Source of the DNA: Mesorhizobium sp. Pch-S
GTDB lineage: Bacteria; Pseudomonadota; Alphaproteobacteria; Rhizobiales; Rhizobiaceae
Reading direction: 5' to 3'
Length of the DNA: 64,000 nucleotides
Assembly: GCF_004136315.1 (NCBI RefSeq)
Contig: NZ_CP029562.1
Location: 4,177,501-4,241,500, forward strand
Positions 25,117 through 35,221 of the stretch are shown here, piece after piece. Position 1 is the first letter of the stretch. The number at the start of each line of letters is the position of its first letter. The notes below the pieces were generated by a model. The model made no database searches. It was not told the origin of the DNA and saw only the letters and a program-made list of their open reading frames with translations. A program made the position numbers and the translations under genes.

Positions 25117-26283
25117 ATGAAGAACGGCGATGACATCATCATCGTGGGCGCCGGGATCGTAGGATCGAGCGCCGCGATGTACCTGGCCGGCGAAGGTGCG
25201 CGGGTAACACTCATCGAGCAGACGCATCCCGCGGGAGGACCTTCGGGCAAATCGTCCGCGCTCCTGCATGCCTTCTACCTGATGCCGGAACTGTCGCAGC
25301 TTGCCATTCGCGGGCGGGAGATCCTGGTTGCTCTTCCGGAACTCGCGCAGGAGGGATCCTTCGTCACGCAAGTCGGCATGATGTGGGTTTGCGGCGAAGA
25401 GAACACCGTGAGCTGGTCAGCGGCCGCCGAGCGCATTCGCGGCGAGGGCGCCCGAATGGAGACATTGACGCCAGCCGAATTCGCTGCCGAAGCCCCCGGC
25501 TTTGCCTCTGACGACGTGGCGCTTGCGATCTGGGAGCCGGAATATGGTTACGCCGACGCCTTCGGCGCCACCAATGCGATAGCCCGCGCGGCACGCGCAC
25601 GGGGCGCCCGGATCCTGCAGAACACTCCCGTTGCCGGGCTGCTGCGCGCAGGCGACCGGATCAGCGGCGTCGCGCTCGCCGACGGAACCCAGCTCGAAGC
25701 CGACACGGTCATCCTGGCTGCCGGACCGTGGACGCGCCGCTTGCTCGCAACGGCCTCGCTCGACCTGCCGCTGCATGTCGAGCGCCATCCGATGGCGGTA
25801 TTGAATGCCAGCGGCAAGGCGCGTCACGTCATGCCCTGGGCCTGGTGCGATGACATTTCCCGCAACTATGCAAGACCCGACAATGATGGCGTGATCCTCG
25901 CCGGCACATGGGCCGGTGGCGGCACCGGAATGCGTCATGAAGAGACCATCCGCCCGAGGCTGGTCGAGGACCCGGACAATTACATGGAGGGTGTCGAGGA
26001 GGCCGAGTCGGTCGATATTCTCGAGACCTTCGCCTCCCGCGTGCCAGCGATGATGGAGCTCGGGATCAGGCCTGGCTATGCCGGCCTCTACGACATGAGT
26101 CCGGACGATCTACCGGTGATCGGCGCCATGCCGGGCGTCGAAGGGTTGCTTGTTTCGGCGGGTTCGTCGGGGCACGGCTTCAAGACCGGGCCGGCTGTGG
26201 GCGAGGCCGTTGGCAAGCTGGCACTGCATGGTGCCCAGCCTATTCTGACGCCGTTTTCCCCGACCCGTTTCGGAGCCGTGTGA
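25117..26283 (+). CDS. FAD-dependent amine/amino-acid oxidoreductase (DadA/PuuB-like)
   Basis: A 388-residue flavoprotein of the DAO family. The N-terminal dinucleotide fold GAGIVGSSAAMYLA binds FAD. The substrate domain follows, and the C-terminal SSGHGFKTGPAVGE segment contacts the flavin again. Relatives oxidise sarcosine, glycine, D-amino acids or gamma-glutamyl-amines. It is first in the plus-strand operon, and its stop overlaps the permease-ATPase start (TGATG). Given the divergent gamma-glutamyl ligase, oxidation of an amine or gamma-glutamyl-amine carried by the same operon's transporter is a reasonable but unproven role. Confidence 0.9.
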   Translation: MKNGDDIIIVGAGIVGSSAAMYLAGEGARVTLIEQTHPAGGPSGKSSALLHAFYLMPELSQLAIRGREILVALPELAQEGSFVTQVGMMWVCGEENTVSWSAAAERIRGEGARMETLTPAEFAAEAPGFASDDVALAIWEPEYGYADAFGATNAIARAARARGARILQNTPVAGLLRAGDRISGVALADGTQLEADTVILAAGPWTRRLLATASLDLPLHVERHPMAVLNASGKARHVMPWAWCDDISRNYARPDNDGVILAGTWAGGGTGMRHEETIRPRLVEDPDNYMEGVEEAESVDILETFASRVPAMMELGIRPGYAGLYDMSPDDLPVIGAMPGVEGLLVSAGSSGHGFKTGPAVGEAVGKLALHGAQPILTPFSPTRFGAV

Positions 26284-28139
26284 TGGCGGTCATGACGATG
26301 GAGCAGAGCACGTCTCGTTCGATCCTGCCGGCGGCTTTCCGCAATGCAGGCGTCGATGCGCTGGCGATGATCGCCGCGCTGGTGCTTGCAGCCCTGGCGA
26401 TCTACCTCTTCGGCAACGCGGCGATGCAGCGTGTGGTCACCTATGCGGCGATCATGCTGACGGCGGTGCTGGGCCTCCAGATATTCTCCGGCAACACCGG
26501 CATCGTTTCCTTCGGCCATGCCGCCTTTGTCGGACTTGGCGCCTATGCCACGGGCATACTGACATTGCCCGCCGCCCTGCAGCGCACCGCCCTGCGCGAC
26601 CTGCCGCAGTTCCTGTCCGGATACGAAATGTCCTTTTTTGCGGCGCTCGCGGTGGTGGTGGTTCTGGCCGTACTGGTCGGCCTAATCACCGGAACGCCTT
26701 TGCTGCGGCTTTCAGGGTCCAGTGCTTCGATCGCCACGCTTGCCTTGCTCATCATCGTCTACACATTGCTGGTCGCGGGCCGCGAGATCACGCGAGGCAG
26801 CCAGCCCTTCTATGGCGTGCCGCGCGAGGTTGGGCTGTGGACGGCTGTCGCGATCGCGGCCATGGCGATCGTGGCTGCGCGACTGTTCCGCGAAACCTCC
26901 TTCGGTCTGGCCGCACGCGCTGCCGCCGACGACGAACGCGGTGCCGCCGCTGTCGGCGTCGACCACCGCATGGCGCGGCTGGCCGCTTGGGTCATGGGTG
27001 CCGTGGCCGCTGCTGCCGCCGGCGCCATGATGGCGCAATTCCTCGGCGCCTTCTCGCCCAAGGATTTCTATTTCGATTTCGGCTTCACCATGCTTGCCAT
27101 GCTGATCGTCGGCGGCATGACGTCCTCGCTCGGCGCATTCGCTGGTGTGGTCGTCACGGTGCTCGTGGTCGAGGTGGTCCGCCGTTTCGAAGGCGGTGGC
27201 ATGGTGCTCGGCCTGCAGATGCCCGTGTTGTTCGGCCTCACGCAGGGCGTGCTGGCGGTGGCCATGATCCTCGTCATCTGGCGGCGTCCGACGGGCCTGT
27301 TCGGCGACCACGAACTCAACCTGCTGCGGCGCTCCGGCACGAAGGCAAATCCCGCCAGTTCGGCGCCGGATGTCGTGCCTGTCCGCGCAGCAGGCGGCCC
27401 GATATCGGTCGAACACCTGTCGCGCCGCTATGCAGGCGTGGTGGCGGTCGATGACGTGACGCTCACCTTCCAGCCCGACAGCATCACCGGCATCATCGGG
27501 CCCAACGGGGCGGGCAAGACGACGCTGCTCAACATGATCGCGGGTGATGTCACGCCGAGCTCCGGCACCGTTTCGGTCGGGGTGCCATCGCGACGAGCAA
27601 GCGCGTTCCGCTTCGCCCGCGCCGGCATCGCCCGCACCTTCCAGAACATCCGCGTCTTCCCACGCATGACGGTGCTCGAAAACGTCGTCGTGGCCGCTCG
27701 CGAAGTCGAGCCGGGCCTTGCGGCGGCCGAGGCAGCCGCACGACATGAACTGGCGCGCATGGGGCTGGAGGCTTTCGCGGATCGGCCGGCAGCCTCTCTC
27801 GCCTATGGACAACGCCGCCGGCTGGAAGTGGCACGCGCTCTGGCATTGAAGCCGCGCTTCCTGCTGCTCGACGAACCGGCGGCCGGCATGAATGCGGTGG
27901 AGACAGCCGAGCTCGTGTCGATCCTGGCGGCCGTGCGCAGCGAACGGCATATCGGTGTGATCCTCATCGAACACGACATGCGGCTGGTGATGAACCTGTG
28001 CGAGCGCATCGTCGTGGTCGATCGCGGTCGCGTGATCGCCGACGGCACGCCGGCGGAAGTGCAGAACAACCCTGCGGTCGTGGCCGCCTATCTCGGCAGC
28101 CGCACGGCACGCGCCCGCAAGGAGAACGGCGTCCAATGA
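26283..28139 (+). CDS. Branched-chain amino-acid-type ABC transporter, fused permease (LivM) and ATPase (LivG)
   Basis: A 619-residue fusion. Residues 1-345 form a multi-helix LivM-type permease (GNTGIVSFGHAAFVGLGAYA, then further helices). From about 365 it is a LivG-type ATPase with Walker A GPNGAGKTT, the Q-loop region ARTFQNIRVF, signature LAYGQRRRLE and Walker B LLLDEPAAGM. The fusion ties one membrane subunit to one ATPase in fixed ratio. Partners are the binding protein, LivF and LivH that follow. Substrates of this class include hydrophobic amino acids, amides and urea. The start overlaps the oxidase stop. An additional GTG one codon earlier is less likely. Confidence 0.93.
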   Translation: MAVMTMEQSTSRSILPAAFRNAGVDALAMIAALVLAALAIYLFGNAAMQRVVTYAAIMLTAVLGLQIFSGNTGIVSFGHAAFVGLGAYATGILTLPAALQRTALRDLPQFLSGYEMSFFAALAVVVVLAVLVGLITGTPLLRLSGSSASIATLALLIIVYTLLVAGREITRGSQPFYGVPREVGLWTAVAIAAMAIVAARLFRETSFGLAARAAADDERGAAAVGVDHRMARLAAWVMGAVAAAAAGAMMAQFLGAFSPKDFYFDFGFTMLAMLIVGGMTSSLGAFAGVVVTVLVVEVVRRFEGGGMVLGLQMPVLFGLTQGVLAVAMILVIWRRPTGLFGDHELNLLRRSGTKANPASSAPDVVPVRAAGGPISVEHLSRRYAGVVAVDDVTLTFQPDSITGIIGPNGAGKTTLLNMIAGDVTPSSGTVSVGVPSRRASAFRFARAGIARTFQNIRVFPRMTVLENVVVAAREVEPGLAAAEAAARHELARMGLEAFADRPAASLAYGQRRRLEVARALALKPRFLLLDEPAAGMNAVETAELVSILAAVRSERHIGVILIEHDMRLVMNLCERIVVVDRGRVIADGTPAEVQNNPAVVAAYLGSRTARARKENGVQ

Positions 28140-28174
28140 ACAAGAACAACCGGACATCCAATGGGAGAACTCAT

Positions 28175-29341
28175 ATGAGGCATATTCGCAATCGTTCAGC
28201 CTTGCTTGCAGCCATATCCGCCATCGCCGTCACGACAGCCGCGCCGGCCTTCGCGGAAGAGATCATCATCGGCGCTGCGACCGCCCAGACGGGCGGGCTT
28301 GCACCCTACGACCAGCCGGCACTGGCCGGGTTGCGCATGGCGATCGATGAACTGAACGCCAAGGGCGGCCTTGCCGGCAAGTACAAGGTCAACCTGATCA
28401 TCAAGGACACGCGCAGCGACACTGCGCAGACGGCCACCGTCACGCAGGAGCTGATCGACGCCGGCGCCAAGATCATGATCACGCCGTGCGATGCCGACCC
28501 ATCGATCTCCGCGGGCCAGCTCACCCAGCCGCTCGGTATCCCCTCGCTGACGCTCTGCGGCTCGGCACCTGTGCTTACCCAGGCGGTCGGCGACGTGATG
28601 TTCGGTACCTATCCAGCCGACAATCTACAGGCGACTGCCGTCGCGGATTTCGCCATCGCCGAAGGCAAGCGCAAGGTCTTCCTGCTGACATCGCCCGACG
28701 CGACCTATGTCGCCAACCTGCCGGAGTATTTCGGCAAGGTGTTCGAGAAGAAGGGCGGCAAGATCGTCGGCCGCGGCACGTTCACCATGAACCAGCCGGA
28801 CTTCTCAGCCGAGATCACCAACATCAAGGGCCTGGCCGAGCAGCCCGATCTGATCATGACGGCTGCCTATGAGCCGGATTTCCCGGCTTTCATCCAGCAA
28901 TTGCGTGGCGCCGGCATCAACATTCCCGTCTATGGTGCCGATGCTATCGGAACCCCGACCATCAAGGCGCTTGGCAAGCTGGTCGACGGTGTCGTGTACA
29001 CCGCGGCCGGCTATCCGGAAGCCGGCAGCAAACTGGAGGCCTTCAATGCAGCCTTCACCAAACACGCAGGCCATGCGCCGGAATCCACCTATGAGGTCAA
29101 TGGCTACGAGATCGGGCTGATCCTCGACCAGGCAGTGAAGACCGCCGGTTCGGACGATCCGAAGGCGATCCGCGATGCCATCGCCAATCTCAAGGACTTC
29201 GAGGGCATCACCGGCAAGATCACCTATGCCGGTACCGACCGCATGCCGCTGCGACCGGTCGTACTGATGCGCTACGAAGGCGGCGAGCCCAAATATGTCG
29301 AAACCGTCGTGCCGGCCGCGGCCGACGTTCCGGCGCCGTGA
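28175..29341 (+). CDS. ABC transporter periplasmic binding protein (LivJ/K-type)
   Basis: A 388-residue type I periplasmic binding protein with a signal peptide (MRHIRNRS start, cleavage after APAFA). It has the typical opening strand [23 protein letters not shown] and bilobed length. GGGAGA lies six bases before ATG 28175. An in-frame ATG at 28136 overlaps the permease stop but would put a polar stretch before the signal peptide. It delivers the substrate to the LivMG/LivH/LivF complex. The ligand cannot be inferred from sequence. Confidence 0.92.
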   Translation: MRHIRNRSALLAAISAIAVTTAAPAFAEEIIIGAATAQTGGLAPYDQPALAGLRMAIDELNAKGGLAGKYKVNLIIKDTRSDTAQTATVTQELIDAGAKIMITPCDADPSISAGQLTQPLGIPSLTLCGSAPVLTQAVGDVMFGTYPADNLQATAVADFAIAEGKRKVFLLTSPDATYVANLPEYFGKVFEKKGGKIVGRGTFTMNQPDFSAEITNIKGLAEQPDLIMTAAYEPDFPAFIQQLRGAGINIPVYGADAIGTPTIKALGKLVDGVVYTAAGYPEAGSKLEAFNAAFTKHAGHAPESTYEVNGYEIGLILDQAVKTAGSDDPKAIRDAIANLKDFEGITGKITYAGTDRMPLRPVVLMRYEGGEPKYVETVVPAAADVPAP

Positions 29342-29345
29342 CGCC

Positions 29346-30050
29346 ATGCTGAGCGTCGAGGCCCTCAGGATCCGATATGGCGAGGTCGAGGCGGTGCGCC
29401 GTGTCGACCTCACGGTTGGCGCCGGCGAAATCGTCGCGCTCGTCGGCGCCAACGGTGCCGGCAAGAGCTCAACGCTCGGCGCCGTCGCCGGGCTGGTGCC
29501 GGCGGCCGGCGGCAGGGTGCTGCTCGAGGGCAAGGACATCACCGGCATGCCTGCCGAAGCGATCGCACGTCGTGGCGTGGCACTCGTGCCGGAGGGGCGG
29601 CGCATCTTCGCCAGCCTGACCGTGGCCGAGAATCTGCGCCTCGGCGGTGCCGTCCACCAGACCGCCTCCGAGGCGAAGGCGCGGGAAGAGGAGATGCTTG
29701 AGCTGTTTCCCATCCTGCGCCGCTATCATCAGGTGAAAGGTGGAAACCTCTCCGGCGGCGAGCAGCAGATGCTGGCGATCGCGCGCGCCCTCATGGCACG
29801 GCCAAAGCTCATTCTGCTCGACGAGCCGTCGCTCGGGCTTGCTCCACAGATCATCGACACCGTGTTCGACCTTATCGCGCAGCTCCGCAGCAACGGGCTG
29901 ACGGTGCTTCTGGTCGAGCAGAACGTCGCGCTCGCGCTCGAGATCGCCGACCGCGCCACGGTGCTCGCCAATGGCGAAGTCGCATTGACAGGCACGGCCG
30001 CTGAACTCGCCAGTTCCGATCTCGTGCGCCAAGCCTATCTCGGAGCCTGA
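29346..30050 (+). CDS. ABC transporter ATPase (LivF-type)
   Basis: A 234-residue ATPase with Walker [10 protein letters not shown], signature [10 protein letters not shown], Walker [12 protein letters not shown] and the H-loop glutamine variant [11 protein letters not shown] usual for LivF. The [17 protein letters not shown] segment is characteristic of the family. It pairs with the ATPase half of the LivMG fusion. The start at 29346 lies four bases after the binding-protein stop; an upstream in-frame start would overlap that gene. LivH follows after two bases. Confidence 0.93.
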   Translation: MLSVEALRIRYGEVEAVRRVDLTVGAGEIVALVGANGAGKSSTLGAVAGLVPAAGGRVLLEGKDITGMPAEAIARRGVALVPEGRRIFASLTVAENLRLGGAVHQTASEAKAREEEMLELFPILRRYHQVKGGNLSGGEQQMLAIARALMARPKLILLDEPSLGLAPQIIDTVFDLIAQLRSNGLTVLLVEQNVALALEIADRATVLANGEVALTGTAAELASSDLVRQAYLGA

Positions 30051-30052
30051 TC

Positions 30053-30934
30053 ATGATCGCGCAACAGATCATCAATGCAGTGAGCCTCGGCGGCGTCTAT
30101 GCGCTGCTGGCGCTTGGACTGGCCATCGTCTTTTCCATCGTCGGGCTCATCAATTTCGCCCATGGCGAACTGATGACGCTGACGGGTTACGCGCTGCTCG
30201 CAGCCCTCATTGCCGGCGTGCCATTTCCTGCGGCCGTGCTCCTCGCCGTCATCTGCGCGGCTGTCGCCGCGGTGGCAATGGAACGTGTTGCCTTCCGGCC
30301 GATGCGCGGCGCCAGTGTCACCAGCCTTCTCCTGACCAGCTTCGCCGTCTCGGGACTGCTCAAGGTCATTTTCCAGAACGGGGTGTCGGCGCGCCCGCAG
30401 GCCGTGGCCATACCGAGCTGGATGACCGGCGCCTTCTCGATCGGCGATTTCACCATCGGTGTCGGGCCGACGATTTCGATCGTCGTCTCCATCCTGGCAT
30501 TGATCGCCCTGGAGTTTTTCCTGCGGCGCACCGTGACCGGTACGGCGATGCGGGCGGCCGCGGAGGATTTCGACGTCGTGCGGCTGATGGGCATTCCCGC
30601 CAACCGTATCATCGCGACGGCATTCCTCTTGTCCGGCCTGCTTGCCGGGCTCGCCGCGATGCTTTGGGTGGCGAGCCGCGCCTCGGTCGATCCGCTGATG
30701 GGTTTCACTCCCGTGCTCAAGGCCTTCATCGCTGCCGTCGTCGGCGGACTGGGCAGCCTGCCGGGCGCAGTGGCTGGCGGCTTCCTGCTCGGCGTAACCG
30801 AGGTCCTCTTGCAGGCGACGTTGCCGGCGGCCATCGCGCCCTACCGTGACGCGATCGTGCTGTCGGGTGTCATCGCGGTGCTGCTGATCCGACCCCAGGG
30901 TCTCATTCCGGCCGTGCGCGTGCAGAGAAGCTGA
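30053..30934 (+). CDS. ABC transporter permease (LivH-type)
   Basis: A 293-residue inner-membrane protein with about eight hydrophobic helices. It has the family signatures NAVSLGGVYALLALGLAIVF near the start, INFAHGELMTLTGYALLA, and the cytoplasmic coupling loop LMGIPANRIIATAFLLSG. It forms the channel with the LivM half of the fusion. It is the last transporter gene of this set. A 118-base gap then precedes the ornithine cyclodeaminase gene. Confidence 0.93.
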   Translation: MIAQQIINAVSLGGVYALLALGLAIVFSIVGLINFAHGELMTLTGYALLAALIAGVPFPAAVLLAVICAAVAAVAMERVAFRPMRGASVTSLLLTSFAVSGLLKVIFQNGVSARPQAVAIPSWMTGAFSIGDFTIGVGPTISIVVSILALIALEFFLRRTVTGTAMRAAAEDFDVVRLMGIPANRIIATAFLLSGLLAGLAAMLWVASRASVDPLMGFTPVLKAFIAAVVGGLGSLPGAVAGGFLLGVTEVLLQATLPAAIAPYRDAIVLSGVIAVLLIRPQGLIPAVRVQRS

Positions 30935-31052
30935 GGTCTGCGGGGCGAACGACAGCGGCAGCAACAGTCGCGCTCCAGGCGCTTGCCAGGAGCAGCCCGG
31001 TGCTTGGCTGTGCATCGACGCATGCGCAAAGATAAAACAAGGAGACAGCGGC

Positions 31053-32123
31053 ATGACCGCAGCGAAGCTGAACATCGTTCCGTTCGTGAGCGTGGATTCC
31101 ATGATGAAGCTGGTGCTGGCCATCGGCGTCGAGCGCTTCCTGACCGAACTGGCAGCCTATATCGAAGAGGACTTCCGCCGCTGGGAGCTGTTCGACAAGA
31201 CACCGCGCGTCGCCTCGCACAGCCATGACGGCGTCATCGAGCTGATGCCGACCAGCGACGGCCGCCTCTACGGCTTCAAATATGTCAACGGCCATCCGAA
31301 GAACACGCGCGAGGGCCTGCAGACGGTGACCGCCTTCGGTGTTCTGGCCGATGTCGGCTCGGGCTACCCGATGCTGCTGACCGAGATGACCATCCTGACG
31401 GCACTGCGCACCGCCGCCACCTCGGCGCTGGTTGCCAAATACCTGGCGCCGAAGGGTGCCCGCACCATGACCATCATCGGCAATGGCGCGCAGTCGGAGT
31501 TCCAGGCCATCGCCTTCAAGGCGATCACCGGCATCGACCGGCTGCGGCTCTACGACATCGATCCGTCGGCCTCGAAGCGCTGTGCCAGGAACCTCGCCGG
31601 TATGGGCTTCGACATCACCATCTGCGCCTCCGGCCAGGAGGCGGTGGAGGGCGCCGAGGTCATCACCACGGTGACGGCCGACAAGCAGTATGCGACGATC
31701 CTGACCGACAACATGGTCGGTTCGGGCGTGCACATCAACGCGGTCGGCGGCGACTGCCCCGGCAAGACCGAACTGCATCGCGACATCCTGCTGCGCTCTG
31801 ACATCTTCGTGGAGTTCCCGCCGCAGACGCGCATCGAGGGCGAGATCCAGCAGCTGGATGCGGATCATCCGGTGATCGAGCTTTGGCAGGTGATGGCGGG
31901 CAAGGCTGCGGGCCGCACCAGCGCCAAGCAGATCACGCTGTTCGATTCGGTCGGCTTTGCCACCGAGGATTTCTCGGCGCTGCGTTATGTGCGTGACCAG
32001 CTGCAGGCGACCGGCCTTTATGAGGAACTCGACCTGCTCGCCGATCCCGACGAACCGCGTGACCTCTTCGGCATGCTGCTCAGGGCAGACAAAAAGCAAG
32101 GCGGCGCCAAGGGCGCCGCCTGA
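31053..32123 (+). CDS. Ornithine cyclodeaminase
   Basis: A 356-residue enzyme of the ornithine cyclodeaminase/mu-crystallin family, which converts L-ornithine to L-proline and ammonia with bound NAD. Seen are EMTILTALRTAATSALVAKY, the Rossmann loop IIGNGAQSEFQ, and the substrate-site GVHINAVGGDCPGKTEL. The Asp in GGDCPGK matches the catalytic aspartate region of true cyclodeaminases, so this is better supported than a generic family call. AAGGAGA precedes the ATG. The gene converges with the M20 hydrolase. Presence here suggests the region's substrate yields ornithine or a similar diamino acid. Confidence 0.9.
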   Translation: MTAAKLNIVPFVSVDSMMKLVLAIGVERFLTELAAYIEEDFRRWELFDKTPRVASHSHDGVIELMPTSDGRLYGFKYVNGHPKNTREGLQTVTAFGVLADVGSGYPMLLTEMTILTALRTAATSALVAKYLAPKGARTMTIIGNGAQSEFQAIAFKAITGIDRLRLYDIDPSASKRCARNLAGMGFDITICASGQEAVEGAEVITTVTADKQYATILTDNMVGSGVHINAVGGDCPGKTELHRDILLRSDIFVEFPPQTRIEGEIQQLDADHPVIELWQVMAGKAAGRTSAKQITLFDSVGFATEDFSALRYVRDQLQATGLYEELDLLADPDEPRDLFGMLLRADKKQGGAKGAA

Positions 32124-32144
32124 CAAGAAGCTGTGCCGGCTGCT

Positions 32145-33356
32145 CTAGTGCCGCCCTGGCGTTTCGGCGAGATAGCGTTCCGCCAGCGTCGTCCAGTAAC
32201 GCACACCGGTGGCGATGATGTCGTCGTTGAAGTCGTATTGCGCGGTGTGCAAGGGGCGAGGCGCTGCCTCGCCCTCTCTGGCTGAGCCGAGGAACACGTA
32301 GCTGCCGGGTACGCTGCCCAGCATGAACGCGAAGTCCTCGGCGCCCATGATCGGTTGCATGTCGTCGTCGACGAGCTTTTCGCCAACGACTTCCTCGGCG
32401 ACGGAGGCGGCAAACTGCGTTTCAGTCCGGGTGTTGCGAAGCACGGGATAGCCTCGCTCGAAAATGAACTTATGCCCAGCGCCGACAGCTTCGGTGGCGT
32501 TGCGCACGATCTTCTCCAATCCGGCCTCGAAGGCGTCGCGAACGCTGTCGTTAAGTGTGTACAGGGTGCCGCGAACGACCGCTTCGTCCGGCGTGACATG
32601 GACGCCCTGACGGTGGCTCGGGTCGCCGCTGCGGAATTGCGTGATCGACAGCACCACGGGTTCGGCCGGGTTCAGGTAGCGCGCCTTGAACATGTGCATT
32701 TCCTGCACGATCGCGGCTGCCGTCAGCAAGGGATCCGCAACGGCGAACTGCGTCGCGGGATGTGCGATGCGGCTCAGCACATGGAATTCGAAGGTGTCGA
32801 TCGATGCAAGCATCGGCCCGGTCCGCATCATGAAGCGACCAGCCGGGACATTGGGAAAATTGTGCATGCCGAAGACCGCATCGACGGGGAATTTCTCAAA
32901 CAGGCCGTCCTTGACCATGGCATTGCCACCGCAGTGCTGGTCACCGGTCTCCTCGGCTGGCTGGAAAATGAAACGCACGGTACCGTCGAAATCGCCATTC
33001 CTGGCGAGATGGCTGGCTGCTGCCAGCAGCATGGCGGTGTGGCCGTCATGCCCGCACGCGTGCATCTTGCCGTCGATCGTCGAGCGGTGGTCGAATGTGT
33101 TCTCCTCCTGGATGAACAGCGCATCCATGTCGGCGCGAAGGCCGACCACCACAGGGCTGGTGCCACGTTTCAGCGTGCCGACCACACCTGTTCCGCCAAG
33201 ACCACGATGCACCTCGATGCCGAATTCCCGCAGTTTCGTGGCGACGAAATCGGCCGTCGCTTCTTCTTCGAAAGCTGTCTCGGGATGGGCATGGAGATGC
33301 CGGCGCCAGGCCGTGGCCTCTTCAACGAGGCTGTTGTCGATCGGCGATCTGGTCAT
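32145..33356 (-). CDS. M20-family amidohydrolase (hippurate hydrolase-like, copy A)
   Basis: A 403-residue zinc amidohydrolase of the M20D type. Metal and catalytic motifs seen are LRADMDALFIQEENTFDH, HACGHDGHTAMLLA and FQPAEETGDQHCGG, then the dimerisation lid domain and a final GAEDFAFML segment. Relatives cleave N-acyl amino acids, hippurate or indole-acetyl-amino acids. No signal peptide, so cytoplasmic. GGAGGAG precedes the ATG. It is the last gene of the second transporter operon. Confidence 0.92.
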   Translation of the reverse strand: MTRSPIDNSLVEEATAWRRHLHAHPETAFEEEATADFVATKLREFGIEVHRGLGGTGVVGTLKRGTSPVVVGLRADMDALFIQEENTFDHRSTIDGKMHACGHDGHTAMLLAAASHLARNGDFDGTVRFIFQPAEETGDQHCGGNAMVKDGLFEKFPVDAVFGMHNFPNVPAGRFMMRTGPMLASIDTFEFHVLSRIAHPATQFAVADPLLTAAAIVQEMHMFKARYLNPAEPVVLSITQFRSGDPSHRQGVHVTPDEAVVRGTLYTLNDSVRDAFEAGLEKIVRNATEAVGAGHKFIFERGYPVLRNTRTETQFAASVAEEVVGEKLVDDDMQPIMGAEDFAFMLGSVPGSYVFLGSAREGEAAPRPLHTAQYDFNDDIIATGVRYWTTLAERYLAETPGRH

Positions 33357-33392
33357 TTGTGGTCTCCTCCAATTGTCCCGCCTGGGCTGCGA

Positions 33393-34361
33393 CTATGTCT
33401 GTGTCCTTCGGATCGGTAGCCGCAGCTTGCCGATAAGCTCCACCAGCCCCTCAGGCGCCAGCCTGAGCACCAGGATCATTGCCACGGCAATGACGATGAA
33501 GCGGGCATCCTCGAAACCCTGCAAACCGGCCATAGCCTCGGTGGCGAAGGTCAGGACAAGCGCGGCAAGCACGGGTCCGAAGACGGTGTTGACGCCACCG
33601 ATCAGGACCATCGACAGGGCAAGCGACAACGTTCCAAAACCGAAGACTTCCGGCGATGCAACACGCAGGTATATCGCGTAGAAACCACCGGCGATGCCGG
33701 TGAAGATCGCGCTCAGCGTCAGCGCCAGGATACGCTGGCGGGCAACGGAGATGCCGCGCGCCGCGGCATAGTCCTCGGCATCGCGGACCGCCTTGAGCGA
33801 TTTTCCGAAGGACGAGTTGCTCACCAGCGCGAGGAAGAGACAGGAAAACGCCAGCAGCACCAGGCCGACATAGTAATAGCCGAACTTGAAATCCTTCAGG
33901 AAACTGTAGCTGCCCAGCTCCAGGAATGGCAGGCGGACCATGCCCTCCGCGCCCCCGGTGACCTGGGATTGGCTGAGGACCAGTTGCAGCACGAGTTGCG
34001 TGAAGGCGAAGGTGACAAGGACGACATAGATGCCCTTAAGCCGCGCGACCGGAGCAGCCAGCAGCAGCGCCGAGAAAGCGGCTGTGCCGCCGCCCAGCAG
34101 CATGGCAATCCAGGGATTGACGCCAAACGTCTTGCTGGCGATCGCCGCGGTATAGACTCCGATGCCGAAGAAGGTGAGGTGTCCGAAATTGAAGACGCCG
34201 CAATGGCCGAGGCTGAGGTTCCAGTTCGAGGCGATGACTGCGTAGACGAAGGCGATGATGAACAAATGCCTGACATAGCTATCCGCGATGAACAGCGGCA
34301 CGACGGCAAGCGCAGCAAACAGGGCCGCAATGGCGAGGAGGTGACGTTTGTTGGTCATCAT
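33393..34361 (-). CDS. ABC transporter permease (LivM-type), second system
   Basis: A 322-residue inner-membrane protein with about nine hydrophobic helices. Family signatures are SNWNLSLGHCGVFNFGHLTF and the coupling loop SLKAVRDAEDYAAARGISV. The start is one of two adjacent ATGs (34361, 34358) after GGAGG. The first overlaps the LivH stop as ATGA. Unlike the first system, permease and ATPase are separate genes here. Confidence 0.92.
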   Translation of the reverse strand: MMTNKRHLLAIAALFAALAVVPLFIADSYVRHLFIIAFVYAVIASNWNLSLGHCGVFNFGHLTFFGIGVYTAAIASKTFGVNPWIAMLLGGGTAAFSALLLAAPVARLKGIYVVLVTFAFTQLVLQLVLSQSQVTGGAEGMVRLPFLELGSYSFLKDFKFGYYYVGLVLLAFSCLFLALVSNSSFGKSLKAVRDAEDYAAARGISVARQRILALTLSAIFTGIAGGFYAIYLRVASPEVFGFGTLSLALSMVLIGGVNTVFGPVLAALVLTFATEAMAGLQGFEDARFIVIAVAMILVLRLAPEGLVELIGKLRLPIRRTQT

Positions 34362-35221
34362 TTGCCTCCGAACACGCCATTCGGCCTGAACAGCAGGACC
34401 AGGATCATGAGCAGGAACAGCACGAAGGGTGTCCAGTAGAGACCCAGTCCCAGGATCAGAAACGCTTCGATGAAGCCGATGAGATAGGCGGCTCCTGCGG
34501 TCGCGCCGAGATTGCCCAGCCCGCCGAAGATGACGACGATCATCGCCTTGGTCAGCGGTTCGCTGCCCATCGTCGGCGTGATGAAGCGGATCGAGCCGAG
34601 CAAGGCACCGGTGAGCCCGGCCAGCGCAGCCGAGATGCCGAACGCGAGCGCAAAGGCGATTGGCACATCGATGCCGAGAAGTGCCGCCGAATCCTGGTTC
34701 TGGCCGACTGCACGCAGGCTGCGGCCGCGATTGGTCATGACGGTGAAGCGCCACAAGGCGACCAGGATAAGCGGCGCCAGAACGATCAGGAGGGCTTCAT
34801 GTGCCGAGATGGTGGTGCCCAGGATCTGTACCTCGCCAGGGATCAGGCGCGGCAGCTGCTTCAGTCGCGCGCCCCAGATCATCTGCGCGCCGCGTTCGAG
34901 AATGACCATCGCAGCGAGCGTGGTCATGGCGGTGATCAGCAGCATGTTGCGGTTGCTGTAGAACGGCCGAACAAGGAGGCGTTCGATGACGATGCCGATA
35001 AGTCCGGCGGCAAGCGTCCCCGACAGGATGCCGACGATCGGCCCCAAACCGAGCACTTCGCTGACGGTCCAGGCGATGAACGCCCCGACCATCATCAGTG
35101 CGCCATGGGAGAAGTTGAACACGCCCAGCGTGGTCCAGACGAGGCTGAGGCCACTCGACATCAAGGCATAGAGCGAGCCAAGCACGAGACCGGAGACGAG
35201 TGTTGCGAGAAGGGCTTCCAT
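34358..35221 (-). CDS. ABC transporter permease (LivH-type), second system
   Basis: A 287-residue membrane protein. It has the opening SGLVLGSLYALMSSGLSLVW, the VFNFSHGALMMVGAFIAW segment and coupling loop SLRAVGQNQDSAALLGIDV. A long in-frame extension upstream lies inside the ATPase gene and is discarded. ATG 35221 overlaps the upstream stop as TGATG. It pairs with the LivM-type permease to form the pore. Confidence 0.92.
   Translation of the reverse strand: MEALLATLVSGLVLGSLYALMSSGLSLVWTTLGVFNFSHGALMMVGAFIAWTVSEVLGLGPIVGILSGTLAAGLIGIVIERLLVRPFYSNRNMLLITAMTTLAAMVILERGAQMIWGARLKQLPRLIPGEVQILGTTISAHEALLIVLAPLILVALWRFTVMTNRGRSLRAVGQNQDSAALLGIDVPIAFALAFGISAALAGLTGALLGSIRFITPTMGSEPLTKAMIVVIFGGLGNLGATAGAAYLIGFIEAFLILGLGLYWTPFVLFLLMILVLLFRPNGVFGGK

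Noticed and set aside
26712..28157. A 481-codon open frame opposite the permease-ATPase fusion
   Set aside because: Histidine- and aspartate-rich shadow frame; the sense strand has full transporter motifs.
32099..32121. Hairpin GGCGGCGCC/GGCGCCGCC at the end of the ornithine cyclodeaminase gene
   Set aside because: It lies within the coding sequence and has no T-tract; Gly-Ala codons in G+C-rich DNA give such palindromes readily.
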